A stretch of 64,000 nucleotides of DNA, taken from contig CAJXWZ010000001.1 of the NCBI GenBank assembly GCA_913062815.1, forward strand, positions 270,630 to 334,629. The letters run 5' to 3'. Both the position numbers and the translations under genes were made by a program. Below the pieces are notes generated by a model that saw only the letters and a program-made list of their open reading frames with translations, was not told the DNA's origin and did not search any database. This document shows, in pieces, positions 7,930 to 16,644 of this stretch; the first letter of the stretch is position 1; each line of letters begins with the position of its first letter. The DNA comes from an uncultured Colwellia sp. (lineage in GTDB: Bacteria; Pseudomonadota; Gammaproteobacteria; Enterobacterales; Alteromonadaceae).

Positions 7930-9156
7930 ATGTCTCAAGCAGATGATTTCTATCAAAAACGTCGATTTATTATTCGACTCGGTAAAGCATTACACAAGTT
8001 AGGCTCTACTGCTTATCGGTTAGAAGATAACTTACTCTCTATTGCCCACTTTTTAGATATTCGTGCTTCATTTATTATTACGCCCACTGCCTTGACCTTT
8101 ATCTTGTCAGATGATGAAGATGATCAACAGTATAACCACCTAGTGAGGGTGACACCTGGCGAAATAGACTTAGGCTCATTAGCCAGAATTGATGAATTAG
8201 TCGATGAACTTATTAATGGTGAGCGTTCTCTTGTCGAAGCTATTGAAAGATTAAACGAAGTAAATGCTAAGCCACCGCCATATGGTGCTATTTTAACCTT
8301 TTTCGCTTTTGGTGCATCAAGCGGTGCTTTTGCCATGCTAATGCATACCAGTTGGCATGACGTTTTTTGGTCTACTATCTTAGGCTTCGTCGTTTGTATT
8401 TTTGTAATGTGGGCCGAACGTTCTCGTCGCGTTACTGAAATGTTAGAACCGATGGCAGCATTAACTACCTCTATGCTGGCCTCTGCCATATCACTGATTG
8501 ATCCCAGTATTAACCTTCCTATGGTAATTTTGTCGAGCATCATTGCTTTTATTCCAGGTTTATCTTTGACCGTTGGCTTGTCTGAACTCGCCGCAAGGCA
8601 CTTAATGTCTGGTACTGCTCGTATTATGGACAGTGTCATGGTGCTTTTTAAGCTCTATTTTGGCGCGGTATTGGGCATGGCTTTAGGAAAATTAATATGG
8701 GGTGAAGTAGCTTTTGTTTCACCTGATACCATGCCCGTTTGGACTTCGTGGTTAGCGGTCACCACACTGTCTATTTCCTTAGTTATTTTATTTAAAGTTA
8801 GAATCAAAGACGCACCTTGGGGCATGATCGCAGGTTATATCTCTTTTAGTGTTAGTGTTTGGGCTAGTGCCTACTTAGGGGTTGCTTTAGGTGCATTTGC
8901 AGGCGCTTTTGCTTTAGGCGTATACAGTAATTTATTTTCCCGTGTGATGAACTTACCTTCGTCAATAGTTCGCCTACTCGGTTTGGTTGTTTTAGTGCCG
9001 GGCTCAAAAGTCTATATAGGTCTCAATAGTTTAGTCTCTGGACAACAAATGCTAGCGGTGACTGATTTAGGCTCACAAACCTTTTTAATTTTTATGTCAT
9101 TAGTTGCTGGCATTATTTTTTCCAATGTTGCTATGCCGCATAGAAAAACACTTTAA
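7930..9156 (+). CDS. Threonine/serine exporter family protein (ThrE-like)
   Basis: A 408-residue inner-membrane protein of the ThrE type. The N-terminal half (DUF1212-like, residues 1-250) starts with a soluble helical segment (RLGKALHKLGSTAYRLED) followed by about five membrane helices. The C-terminal half (DUF3815-like, 270-400) adds four to five more, giving about ten in all. ThrE of Corynebacterium exports threonine and serine with the proton gradient; substrate identity here is assumed from the family. A TetR regulator begins 12 bases downstream, suggesting an operon and local control. Confidence 0.83.
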   Translation: MSQADDFYQKRRFIIRLGKALHKLGSTAYRLEDNLLSIAHFLDIRASFIITPTALTFILSDDEDDQQYNHLVRVTPGEIDLGSLARIDELVDELINGERSLVEAIERLNEVNAKPPPYGAILTFFAFGASSGAFAMLMHTSWHDVFWSTILGFVVCIFVMWAERSRRVTEMLEPMAALTTSMLASAISLIDPSINLPMVILSSIIAFIPGLSLTVGLSELAARHLMSGTARIMDSVMVLFKLYFGAVLGMALGKLIWGEVAFVSPDTMPVWTSWLAVTTLSISLVILFKVRIKDAPWGMIAGYISFSVSVWASAYLGVALGAFAGAFALGVYSNLFSRVMNLPSSIVRLLGLVVLVPGSKVYIGLNSLVSGQQMLAVTDLGSQTFLIFMSLVAGIIFSNVAMPHRKTL

Positions 9157-9168
9157 CAGCGCCTATTA

Positions 9169-9798
9169 ATGATGACTAAAAGTAAAAATATAACCTCTTC
9201 CTACCATCATGGTAACTTGCAAAATAGCTTACTTAATACAGCGACCGCAATGATAGCTGAACAAGGAATTGAAGCACTCTCCCTGAGGAAGTTAGCTGAA
9301 AAAATAGGAGTGTCTCGTACTGCTGCATACCATCATTTTAAAGATAAAAACGACTTGCTTTGTGCTATAGCCGCCCAAGGCTTTGTTTCATGGCAAGCGC
9401 AAGCCGAGGAAATATTTAACAACACCGAATTAACTGACCAAGAAAAATATCGTACCTTTGTCCATTATTATGTACGTTTTGCCACAGAAAATGCGGCAAT
9501 ATACAAGTTAATGTTTGGCAGTACATTATGGAAAAAAGCAGGCGATAAACAAAACAGTTCGCAAAAACTGAAAGATGTTGCTTACCCTAGCTTCCAATAT
9601 CAAGTTGAAATGACTCTTTTTTGGCAACAAAAAGGGCTATTACCACAATCGCAAAAAACAGTGCGCTTAGCGCAAGTTAGTTGGGCCACACTACACGGCA
9701 TAGCGCAATTAGTGATTGATGGAATTTACGCCGACGCCAGTCAAATAGATGAAATGTGCCAATGTGCAGTTGAGCTTTTTTTATCCCATCACAGTTAG
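9169..9798 (+). CDS. TetR family transcriptional regulator (WHG-type ligand domain)
   Basis: A 209-residue repressor-like protein. The TetR helix-turn-helix spans about residues 15-60 (EQGIEALSLRKLAEKIGVS, then AAYHHFKDKNDLL). The C-terminal domain carries the pattern WATLHGIAQLVIDG at about 185, as in the WHG family of TetR regulators. It starts 12 bases after the ThrE-type exporter and is probably co-transcribed, so it may control that exporter or its own operon in response to a small molecule. The ATG at 9169 is followed by a second Met codon at 9172; either may be used. Confidence 0.85.
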   Translation: MMTKSKNITSSYHHGNLQNSLLNTATAMIAEQGIEALSLRKLAEKIGVSRTAAYHHFKDKNDLLCAIAAQGFVSWQAQAEEIFNNTELTDQEKYRTFVHYYVRFATENAAIYKLMFGSTLWKKAGDKQNSSQKLKDVAYPSFQYQVEMTLFWQQKGLLPQSQKTVRLAQVSWATLHGIAQLVIDGIYADASQIDEMCQCAVELFLSHHS

Positions 9799-9960
9799 AA
9801 TGCATACCCTTCATCCTGTAAAATACGCCGCTTACCTCAAACTTTATTGTTAACAAAAGGTAAATAAGCTATAAACTTTAGGTTGCACTTAAAAGTGTAA
9901 ACAGATGTGTCGTTTACTAGAATTTAGCCTTAATACCCCGTAATATCGAACCATCGTGTT

Positions 9961-9988
9961 TTTAACTCAACGACTTATGTGAGTTAAA
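9961..9988. promoter_or_regulatory. 9-bp dyad upstream of the M13 peptidase gene
   Basis: TTTAACTCA (9961-9969) and TGAGTTAAA (9980-9988) form a perfect inverted repeat around a 10-base centre. It lies 47 bases before the peptidase start, where an operator would overlap the promoter, and 162 bases after the TetR gene. It lacks a T-run, so it is more likely an operator or leader hairpin than a terminator. Confidence 0.4.
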
Positions 9989-10035
9989 GCGCATTATACA
10001 TAAAATATTCAAAAATATTAATTGAGAGTCAAATA

Positions 10036-12102
10036 ATGAAAGCTATTATAACAGGTGCAGTTTGTTCATCTTTGCTATTACTTTCGGGTTGTAGTAACAA
10101 TGAAAATACCACTGCAGAAACCAGCATTTCTGCGCCGCAAAAAACAGCATTAGCGTCAGGTATCGAAAAAGCTAATATGGACAAGAGTGTTCGTCCACAA
10201 GACAACTTCTACCGTTACATCAATGGCGGATGGATGAGTAGCCACGAAATTCCTGGTGACAAAACAGCTATCGGTTCTTTTTATGACCTACGTGACAAAG
10301 CAGATGACGACGTTAAGGCAATCATCGAAGAGTTAGCGGCCACTAAAGATTTAAAAGCGGGCTCAGATGAACAAAAAGTAGCGGACATCTTTCGCTCATA
10401 TATGGATAGTGAACACAGAGACGCTGCGGGAATCACACCAATTAACTCAATATTAACGGCTATAGATAATATAAGCAGTAAAGACGATTTAGCTAAGTTT
10501 TTTGGTACTTATTCAACTGCTGGTATCAATAGCCCTTTAGCGCTATACATTAGTATCGATGCAAAAGACTCCTCAAGTTATGCTATTCATATTTGGCAAA
10601 ATGGTTTAAACCTCCCTGACAAAGATTACTACTTTAACGAAGCTGAACGCTTTGTTAACTTACGCACTGGTTATGTGGCGCATATTGAAAATATGTATAA
10701 TTTAGCAGGCATGAAAAATGGCAAAGATGCTGCTAAGAACATCATGGCATTAGAAACTAACTTAGCGGAATTCCATTGGACACGAGTGCAAAGCCGCGAT
10801 AGTGAAAAGCGTTATAATAAATTTGCGACAGCTGAGTTAAATTCCCTCACTGATAAATTTAATTGGCAGGCATTCATAGCTGCTGAAGGTGTTGCTTCAC
10901 AAAAAGATATTATTATTAACCAACCAGACTTCATCGAAGGTTTTGGTAAGGTATTTGATGAGACTTCGATTGACGTGTGGAAGCAGTACTTAACATTTAA
11001 TACCCTAAATACCTTCTCAAGTTATTTATCTGCTGATCTTGATAACGAAAACTTTGACTTTTTCTCGAAACAGTTAAATGGCCGAGAAGAACAGAAACCT
11101 CAATGGAAGCGTGGCGTAAGTGTTGTTAATAGCAACTTAGGCGAAGTAATTGGTAAAGTGTATGTTACCCGTCACTTTACACCTTCGGCAAAGTCGCGCA
11201 TGAGTGAGTTAGTAGAAAATCTACGAAATGCCTACGGCTCAAGCATTACTGATTTAGCCTGGATGTCAGAAGATACTAAAAAAGCCGCCCACGTTAAACT
11301 TGCAGCCTTCACCCCTAAAATTGGCTACCCTGATAAATGGGAAGATTACACTGCGTTGACAATAAAAGCAGATGATTTAGTGGGTAATATTATACGTTCG
11401 CGTAAAGTTTCTAGTAAAAAAGAAATTGCTAAACTTGGTGGACCAATTCGTAAATGGGAATGGCATATGACACCTCAAACGGTGAATGCTTATTACAACC
11501 CACCAGCAAACGAAATTGTTTTCCCTGCCGCAATTTTACAACCTCCTTTTTTCAACATGAAAGCGGATGACGCAGTAAACTACGGCGGCATCGGTGCGGT
11601 TATTGGTCATGAAATGGGCCATGGCTTTGATGACCAAGGTAGTAAGTATGACGCTGAAGGTAATCTACGTAACTGGTGGACAGAGCAAGATCTGAAAGAA
11701 TTTGCTAATCGTACTCAAACGTTAGTTAAACAATATGCAGGTTATCAAGTCTTTGATGATTTAAACGTAAATGGTGAACTTACCTTAGGTGAAAACATTG
11801 GTGACTTGTCCGGTGTTACTATTGCTTATAAAGCTTACAAAGCCTCATTAAACGGTGAAGAAGCACCTGTAATTGATGGGTTAACAGGTGATCAACGTTT
11901 CTTTATGGGTTACGCGCAAATTTGGCGCTCTAAGATAGTTGAAAAATCTATGCGTAATCGTGTGGCAACTGACCCGCATTCACCCGGTGAATTCCGTGCC
12001 TTAGGTTCACTTTCGAACATGAATGAGTTTTATGACGCATTTGATGTTAAAGAAGGTGACGCTATGTATATTGCACCAGAAAACCGCGTTAAGATTTGGT
12101 AA
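10036..12102 (+). CDS. pepO: M13 family metallopeptidase, lipoprotein (PepO-like)
   Basis: A 688-residue neprilysin-type zinc endopeptidase. A lipoprotein signal ends LLLLSGC with Cys at about residue 19. The N-terminal M13 domain covers about 55-430. The catalytic zinc motif HEMGH is at 525-529, followed by the third-ligand motif ENIGDLSG with Glu586 and Asp590. Expected location is the periplasmic face of a membrane, where it would cut oligopeptides. The ATG at 10036 has GAGAG upstream. A strong terminator follows, so the gene is probably monocistronic. The symbol pepO reflects the family; the precise orthologue is not proven. Confidence 0.9.
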   Translation: MKAIITGAVCSSLLLLSGCSNNENTTAETSISAPQKTALASGIEKANMDKSVRPQDNFYRYINGGWMSSHEIPGDKTAIGSFYDLRDKADDDVKAIIEELAATKDLKAGSDEQKVADIFRSYMDSEHRDAAGITPINSILTAIDNISSKDDLAKFFGTYSTAGINSPLALYISIDAKDSSSYAIHIWQNGLNLPDKDYYFNEAERFVNLRTGYVAHIENMYNLAGMKNGKDAAKNIMALETNLAEFHWTRVQSRDSEKRYNKFATAELNSLTDKFNWQAFIAAEGVASQKDIIINQPDFIEGFGKVFDETSIDVWKQYLTFNTLNTFSSYLSADLDNENFDFFSKQLNGREEQKPQWKRGVSVVNSNLGEVIGKVYVTRHFTPSAKSRMSELVENLRNAYGSSITDLAWMSEDTKKAAHVKLAAFTPKIGYPDKWEDYTALTIKADDLVGNIIRSRKVSSKKEIAKLGGPIRKWEWHMTPQTVNAYYNPPANEIVFPAAILQPPFFNMKADDAVNYGGIGAVIGHEMGHGFDDQGSKYDAEGNLRNWWTEQDLKEFANRTQTLVKQYAGYQVFDDLNVNGELTLGENIGDLSGVTIAYKAYKASLNGEEAPVIDGLTGDQRFFMGYAQIWRSKIVEKSMRNRVATDPHSPGEFRALGSLSNMNEFYDAFDVKEGDAMYIAPENRVKIW

Positions 12103-12124
12103 TCAATTGTTGCTAGACAAAATC

Positions 12125-12151
12125 AAAAAAGCAGCTTAGGCTGCTTTTTTT
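12125..12151 (+). terminator. Bidirectional-type intrinsic terminator after pepO
   Basis: A run of A residues, a GCAGC/GCTGC stem (12131-12135 and 12140-12144) with loop TTAG, and a run of seven T residues. It starts 22 bases after the pepO stop. The same core occurs again after gltD at 60150-60174. Confidence 0.9.
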
Positions 12152-12229
12152 GATTTTTGTCGTACAACTTATGGCTTTTATGCTCGGTGAACTACACTTT
12201 AGTAAGCAACTTTAATTCGCAAAATTAGT

Positions 12230-13099
12230 ATGTTCTTTAAATATATTTTCATTATATTCTTTCTCGACACAGTAGCTCATGCTCAGTCTAGTCGCGTTGA
12301 AATCACCATTGAAACCGATGTATACAACTATGCCCAAGAACTATTAGCCGGAACAACGCCTCTAGAGATTAACAATTTTTCTGGAAAGCATGTTCAAAGA
12401 GATGTTGTTGAATTTATCTTAGTACAAAAAGCACTTGCCTTAGGTGGAGCTAAGCTTGAATTTTCTTTTACAACTGGAAATTATGATGCGAGAAATTCAA
12501 AGCTTCTTCAAGACGGATTATTATTAATCAATTTTGACACTATGTGGTTATCTCATGCTAAAACCCTTTCCAATGATGTCTATATCTCCGATGCTGTTAT
12601 CCGTAAGGGAGAATATTTAGCTGGTATCTATACCTCTTTAGCAAATAAAGATAAAATATTGATAGATAGCTTATCTGATTTTCAAAAATTAAGCGTTATT
12701 TCAAATAAGAATTGGCCTGTTGATTGGTATACCATTGAGCAGTTACAACCAAAATCTTTAGCTCATGAAGAAGAGTGGCTTTCAATGGCCAAGCTCGTCA
12801 GTATGGGTTGGGTTGATGTTATGTTAGCCCCCTTTACCCGCGAAGAGCCCTACAACTATCAAAGTAATGATTACCATATAACTGCAATTGAAGGCGTAAA
12901 AATAGCGCTAAATGATAGTCGACATTTTGTTGTGTCTAAAAATCATCCACAGGGAAAAATGGTATTCCAAGCATTACAAAAGGGATTGAAGACTTTAAGG
13001 GCACAAGGTGTAATCGAAAAAGCCTACCGACAATCAGGCTTTATTACTGAAAAGGTTACACACTGGCAGACGATTAATGAAACATTACTCCACAACTAG
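12230..13099 (+). CDS. Periplasmic substrate-binding-like protein, uncharacterised
   Basis: A 289-residue exported protein. The signal peptide MFFKYIFIIFFLDTVAHAQS is cleaved near residue 19. The rest fits a bacterial extracellular solute-binding protein family 3-like fold: an alternating alpha/beta pattern, a hinge region around KLSVISNKNWPVDW (about 150), and a late LKTLRAQGVIEKAYRQSGF helix typical of such proteins. No transporter genes adjoin it, so it may be an orphan sensor or enzyme-like relative rather than part of an ABC uptake system. The ATG at 12230 has no clear ribosome site. Function unknown. Confidence 0.7.
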   Translation: MFFKYIFIIFFLDTVAHAQSSRVEITIETDVYNYAQELLAGTTPLEINNFSGKHVQRDVVEFILVQKALALGGAKLEFSFTTGNYDARNSKLLQDGLLLINFDTMWLSHAKTLSNDVYISDAVIRKGEYLAGIYTSLANKDKILIDSLSDFQKLSVISNKNWPVDWYTIEQLQPKSLAHEEEWLSMAKLVSMGWVDVMLAPFTREEPYNYQSNDYHITAIEGVKIALNDSRHFVVSKNHPQGKMVFQALQKGLKTLRAQGVIEKAYRQSGFITEKVTHWQTINETLLHN

Positions 13100-13188
13100 C
13101 AAGTCGATTTACCTTATAGCTGGTGACTAAAAAATCTGTTTTGAAAATAAAAAACCTATCTTATTGCTACCATTGAATAAATAGTAAT

Positions 13189-13203
13189 TGATAATTATTA
13201 TCA
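13189..13203. promoter_or_regulatory. Perfect 7-1-7 Fur box upstream of bfd
   Basis: TGATAATTATTATCA is an exact 7-1-7 palindrome and matches the Fur consensus core. It lies 46 bases upstream of the bfd start, in position to repress transcription when iron is plentiful. The bfd protein mobilises iron from bacterioferritin, so iron-starvation induction fits. Confidence 0.85.
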
Positions 13204-13248
13204 TTTAGATTATTATATGCCTAGTTAAATCACTCATAGAAACTTGTT

Positions 13249-13443
13249 ATGTACGTATGTATTTGTCACGGTGTAACTGACAAACAAATAGAAGCAGCAG
13301 TAGAAAACGGCTCACACACAATGAAGCAATTGAGTAGCGAATTAAAAATTGGCTCTCAATGTGGTAAATGCTGTCAATGCAGCAAGCGCGTCTTAAATAA
13401 CAAACTAATTCAAATAGCAGAAGCTGAGCCTAATGTGGCTTAG
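13249..13443 (+). CDS. bfd: Bacterioferritin-associated ferredoxin
   Basis: A 64-residue [2Fe-2S] protein. The cluster cysteines are Cys4 and Cys6 (MYVCICHGVT) and Cys38 and Cys41 (SQCGKCC), the spacing of Bfd proteins; extra cysteines are at 42 and 44. Bfd reduces the heme of bacterioferritin so that stored ferric iron can be released as ferrous iron in the cytoplasm. A perfect Fur box lies upstream, and the gene converges with two bacterioferritin genes, its expected partners, with a 15-base gap. Confidence 0.92.
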   Translation: MYVCICHGVTDKQIEAAVENGSHTMKQLSSELKIGSQCGKCCQCSKRVLNNKLIQIAEAEPNVA

Positions 13444-13458
13444 CAGTTAAACTAATGC

Positions 13459-13926
13459 CTACGACATCATTGACTGTAAATAGTTTTCTAAACCTGCATT
13501 TTTAATCAAGTACTGTTGAGCTTCTATCCAATCTATTTGTTCTTCAACGTTTTCTAATAAATCTTCAGCGCAATCTCTACTAATATAATCTTGCTGCATT
13601 TCACATGCTTCAATAACTTCTTGCAAAACAGCTCTAGAGCTATACTCTAAATCCATGTTAGATTGCAGCATTTCCACCGTATTTTCACCAATATGCAAAC
13701 GTCCTAAGTCTTGTAAATTAGGCAACCCTTCTAGAAATAATATCCGCTCAATTAAATCGTCCGCCTGCTTCATTTTTTCAATAGAGATTTTGTAGTCCGC
13801 TTTATTCAGTTCATCTAATCCCCAATTTTTATACATACGCGCATGTAAAAAGTATTGGTTTATAGCGATGAGCTCAACACCTAATGCCTTATTCAATAAC
13901 GCAATTATGCCTTTGTTACCTTTCAT
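13459..13926 (-). CDS. bfr: Bacterioferritin subunit, heme-binding but ferroxidase-deficient
   Basis: A 155-residue four-helix bundle subunit that aligns without gaps to E. coli Bfr at the N-terminus (LNKALGVELIAINQYFLHARM). The heme ligand Met52 is present. The di-iron site is broken: Glu18 and Glu94 remain, but position 51 is Lys, 54 is Gln, 127 is Val and 130 is Gln. Such a subunit should bind heme between monomers but not oxidise iron. The neighbouring subunit has the opposite pattern, so a mixed 24-mer is likely. The ATG at 13926 has AAGGGG upstream. It follows the other bfr gene by 20 bases, as one transcription unit. Confidence 0.92.
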   Translation of the reverse strand: MKGNKGIIALLNKALGVELIAINQYFLHARMYKNWGLDELNKADYKISIEKMKQADDLIERILFLEGLPNLQDLGRLHIGENTVEMLQSNMDLEYSSRAVLQEVIEACEMQQDYISRDCAEDLLENVEEQIDWIEAQQYLIKNAGLENYLQSMMS

Positions 13927-13946
13927 GATTTTATCCCCTTAATAAT

Positions 13947-14432
13947 CTATCCAGCTAAATGGTTACCCATATACGATTGGATATAATTATTCAGCCCGAC
14001 TTTATCAATTAACCCAAGTTGTTTTTCCAGCCAATACACGTGGTCTTCCTCGGTGTCTTCAAGTAGCTTTTCTAACATTTCACGACTTTGATAGTCTTGC
14101 TCTGCTTCACATAATGTAATCGTCTCTTTAAGCGCTGCAACAACTTCCATCTCTAAAATCAAATCATTCTTCAACATTGACGGTACGTCAGCCCCGATTA
14201 GTAAGTCGCGTCGATCGGTTAAATTAGGTGTGCCTTCTAAAAACAAAATACGCTTAATTAACGCGTCTGCATGAGTTATTTCTTCTTGCATTTCATGATC
14301 AAGCTGCTCATATAACTTGTCTAAGCCCCAATCTTGATACATGCGTGAATGGGTAAAGTATTGATCAATTGCCGCAAGTTCGTTATGTAACAAGCCATTG
14401 AGACTTGCTATAACTTTGTCATTGCCTTTCAT
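13947..14432 (-). CDS. bfr: Bacterioferritin subunit with ferroxidase centre, lacking the heme Met
   Basis: A 161-residue bacterioferritin. All six di-iron ligands are present: Glu18, Glu51, His54, Glu94, Glu127 and His130. The heme ligand Met52 is replaced by Ile. It is therefore the catalytic partner of the heme-type subunit encoded directly downstream. The ATG at 14432 has GGAG 7 bases upstream and gives the usual MKGN start; an in-frame GTG farther upstream (14483) would add 17 residues with no family counterpart. Paired heterologous subunits are known in Neisseria and some Pseudomonas and Magnetospirillum species. Confidence 0.92.
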   Translation of the reverse strand: MKGNDKVIASLNGLLHNELAAIDQYFTHSRMYQDWGLDKLYEQLDHEMQEEITHADALIKRILFLEGTPNLTDRRDLLIGADVPSMLKNDLILEMEVVAALKETITLCEAEQDYQSREMLEKLLEDTEEDHVYWLEKQLGLIDKVGLNNYIQSYMGNHLAG

Positions 14433-14633
14433 AGTATTCTCCAACAGTAAAGTATCCACCCTAACTGTAGTCAACAATTGCACAAATAGCCTACTTTTTT
14501 AATTAAAAAATAACTCATAACCCATTAAAAACAAAAGAGTTTATTAATAAAAACCATTATCGTTTGCAATACGGTGTATAGCCATCTAAACATCTAAACA
14601 TTGCAAGTAGCTGTGACTAAGGTTAGAATAATA

Positions 14634-14757
14634 ATTGTTACTTGGGAATGAGGTGCCTTTTCAACATTGCTTTTAAGGAAATCCTCAACTGTACCCGCAA
14701 CTGTAAGTCGTTATCTATATAAATTAAATTACGATAAGTCAGATACTTAGTAACAAT
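14634..14757 (+). ncRNA. Cobalamin riboswitch upstream of btuD
   Basis: A closing stem ATTGTTACT (14634-14642) pairs with AGTAACAAT (14749-14757). Between them are the conserved pieces of the B12 aptamer: GAGGTGCC, AAGGAAATCCTC, ACCCGCAACTGTAAG, and a B12-box-like ATAAGTCAGATAC. It precedes btuD by 45 bases and should reduce expression of the uptake genes when adenosylcobalamin is bound. The remainder of the 370-base gap, 14433-14633, shows no gene; it holds the bfr promoter region and only a half Fur site. Confidence 0.9.
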
Positions 14758-14802
14758 AATCAACTAATTTATTTTACGCGTGCGGGAAAACACAAACTTA
14801 CC

Positions 14803-15624
14803 ATGACATTACAACTACAAGTTGATCAGCTAACATGGCAGATTAACGGCAAGAATATTTTAAACAATATCACCTTTAATCTGAATAAAGGGGAAGTGCT
14901 CGGTATTATCGGCCCCAATGGTGCAGGTAAAACGAGTTTGCTACGTTGTATTTCTAATCAGCAACAACATACCAAGACAACAAGTTCTGCTGGCTCAGTC
15001 TACCTCAAGGGCAAACTAATTCGCTTATACAGCGCAAAAGAATTGGCCCAGCATTTTGCTCATGTTGCGCAAAAAGCGGAAGCTATTTTCTCTCTGACGG
15101 TAATGGATATAGCCAGAATGGGCCTTTTGCCACACAAAAGCTTATTTGCTATTGATGATGATCACGATAAAGCACAAATAAGACTAGCACTTAATAAGGT
15201 AGGTTTAGCGCATGCTGAAAACACCGAATTCAATCATCTTTCTGGTGGCGAGCAACAACGGGTATTAATTGCCCGTGCATTAGTGCAACGAGCACACATT
15301 TTAATTTTAGATGAGCCTACTAATCATCTCGATGTTTACTATCAACACCAAATACTAAATTTGATAAGTCAGCTAGGTATTACGGTGATTATGACAGTAC
15401 ATGATCTCAATTTAGCCAGCCAATATTGCCAACGGTTAATATTATTAGAGCAAGGTCAATTAGTCGCCGATGGCAGGCCTTGTGAGGTTTTAACGGAAAA
15501 GTTGTTAAGCCAAGTATTCAAACTGCCTTGTACTATTACCCATAACAATAAACAGCAAGGTCCAAGTGTATTCTTCTCTTTACCAGCTGAGCAGTTAATA
15601 AATACGGCGGTTCAAAATGAATAG
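14803..15624 (+). CDS. btuD: Cobalamin ABC transporter ATP-binding protein
   Basis: A 273-residue ABC ATPase. Walker A GPNGAGKTS lies near residue 40, signature LSGGEQQ near 147, Walker B ILILDEPT followed by the H-loop in TVHD. The ending matches the FecE/BtuD/HemV type. It powers the BtuC permease at the inner membrane. Its gene follows a cobalamin riboswitch and overlaps the permease gene by 8 bases, so the pair is translationally coupled. The ATG at 14803 has no strong ribosome site, consistent with regulation by the leader. Confidence 0.9.
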   Translation: MTLQLQVDQLTWQINGKNILNNITFNLNKGEVLGIIGPNGAGKTSLLRCISNQQQHTKTTSSAGSVYLKGKLIRLYSAKELAQHFAHVAQKAEAIFSLTVMDIARMGLLPHKSLFAIDDDHDKAQIRLALNKVGLAHAENTEFNHLSGGEQQRVLIARALVQRAHILILDEPTNHLDVYYQHQILNLISQLGITVIMTVHDLNLASQYCQRLILLEQGQLVADGRPCEVLTEKLLSQVFKLPCTITHNNKQQGPSVFFSLPAEQLINTAVQNE

Positions 15625-16603
15625 GCCACTGGTAGTCATCAGCGCACTCGTGCTGTTAATAATAACATCGGCAATTGCTGGATTAAGTTTTGGCCCATTA
15701 GAGTTGACCAACAATGAAATTTTTCAATGTGTACTATTTAACTGTGCCAATGAAATTACTGATATGGTTATTTGGCAAGTTCGCGTTCCTCGTGTATTAG
15801 TGGCTTTGGTCGCAGGCATGGGCCTGGCAATTGCAGGCGCTATTTTACAAAACACCACGCGCAACCCGTTAGCTGACCCTTACTTATTTGGCATAGTTTC
15901 CGGAGCAGGTTTAGGGGCAACCATAGCGAACCTGGTGTTAAGTCATGAACTAAGTATTGCCCTGCCCCTCGCTGCTTTTCTGGGCGCTTTGTTTGCTATT
16001 ACCATTGTTGTACTTATTGCCAATGTGCTGCAACGAATGGAGCAGCTATTGCTTGCTGGGGTAGCCGTTTCTTTTATGCTTGCTGCAATTACGCAATTCA
16101 TACTCTATTTTGGTGAGCCCTTCGCTACCAATCGAGTAATTTTTTGGTTAATGGGCAGTTTATCTCGCGTTGAAATGAGCAATTTCTATGTGATTACCGG
16201 TGTTTTAGTCATATCACTCATTGTCATAACCGCATTGCATCGACAAATTGATGCCCTATTGCTTGGCGATGAAAGTGCAGCCAGTTTAGGTGTTAATGTT
16301 AATAGATTAAGGCTATTGATGCTTGGACTTTGTGCCGCGCTGACGGCAACCATTGTGGCCTATTGTGGCGGTATTGGCTTTGTTGGCCTGATGATTCCAC
16401 ACATTGTCAGGCAAATCATCGGGGTAACAACGTTAAAGCTAGTTATAGGTAGTGCATTAATTGGTGGCAGTTTTCTTATCTGGGTTGACATTATTGCCCG
16501 TTCAGCACTTAGCAATGCAGAAATCCCCATTGGTATTATTACCTCTGCTTTAGGTAGTATTTTCTTTTTATTTATTATGGTTCGCAGTAAAAATACTCGC
16601 TAA
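15617..16603 (+). CDS. btuC: Cobalamin ABC transporter permease (FecCD family)
   Basis: A 328-residue inner-membrane permease with nine to ten hydrophobic helices. The family motif RVPRVLVALVAGMGLAIAG is near residue 55, followed by QNTTRNPLADPYLFG, and the cytoplasmic coupling helix lies near GDESAASLGVNV. These are standard for BtuC/FhuB/FecD permeases. It overlaps btuD by 8 bases. The neighbouring riboswitches, cobO, btuF and btuB make vitamin B12 the likely substrate. Confidence 0.9.
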   Translation: MNRPLVVISALVLLIITSAIAGLSFGPLELTNNEIFQCVLFNCANEITDMVIWQVRVPRVLVALVAGMGLAIAGAILQNTTRNPLADPYLFGIVSGAGLGATIANLVLSHELSIALPLAAFLGALFAITIVVLIANVLQRMEQLLLAGVAVSFMLAAITQFILYFGEPFATNRVIFWLMGSLSRVEMSNFYVITGVLVISLIVITALHRQIDALLLGDESAASLGVNVNRLRLLMLGLCAALTATIVAYCGGIGFVGLMIPHIVRQIIGVTTLKLVIGSALIGGSFLIWVDIIARSALSNAEIPIGIITSALGSIFFLFIMVRSKNTR

Positions 16604-16644
16604 GACTTTAACTCAATAGTTATTAATTTTACCAAGGTATAAAA

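Noticed and set aside
8124..8639. A 171-codon minus-strand frame inside the ThrE-type exporter gene
   Set aside because: Fully antisense to a well-supported membrane protein; its sequence shows no domain and looks like a codon shadow.
14433..14483. A 17-residue N-terminal extension of the ferroxidase-type bacterioferritin from a GTG start
   Set aside because: The ATG at 14432 has a good GGAG site and gives the conserved MKGN start; the extension has no counterpart in the family.
14540..14580. A Fur box upstream of the bacterioferritin pair
   Set aside because: Only a half-site (ATTATCG) is visible, without the symmetric partner, so it does not reach the standard met by the bfd site.
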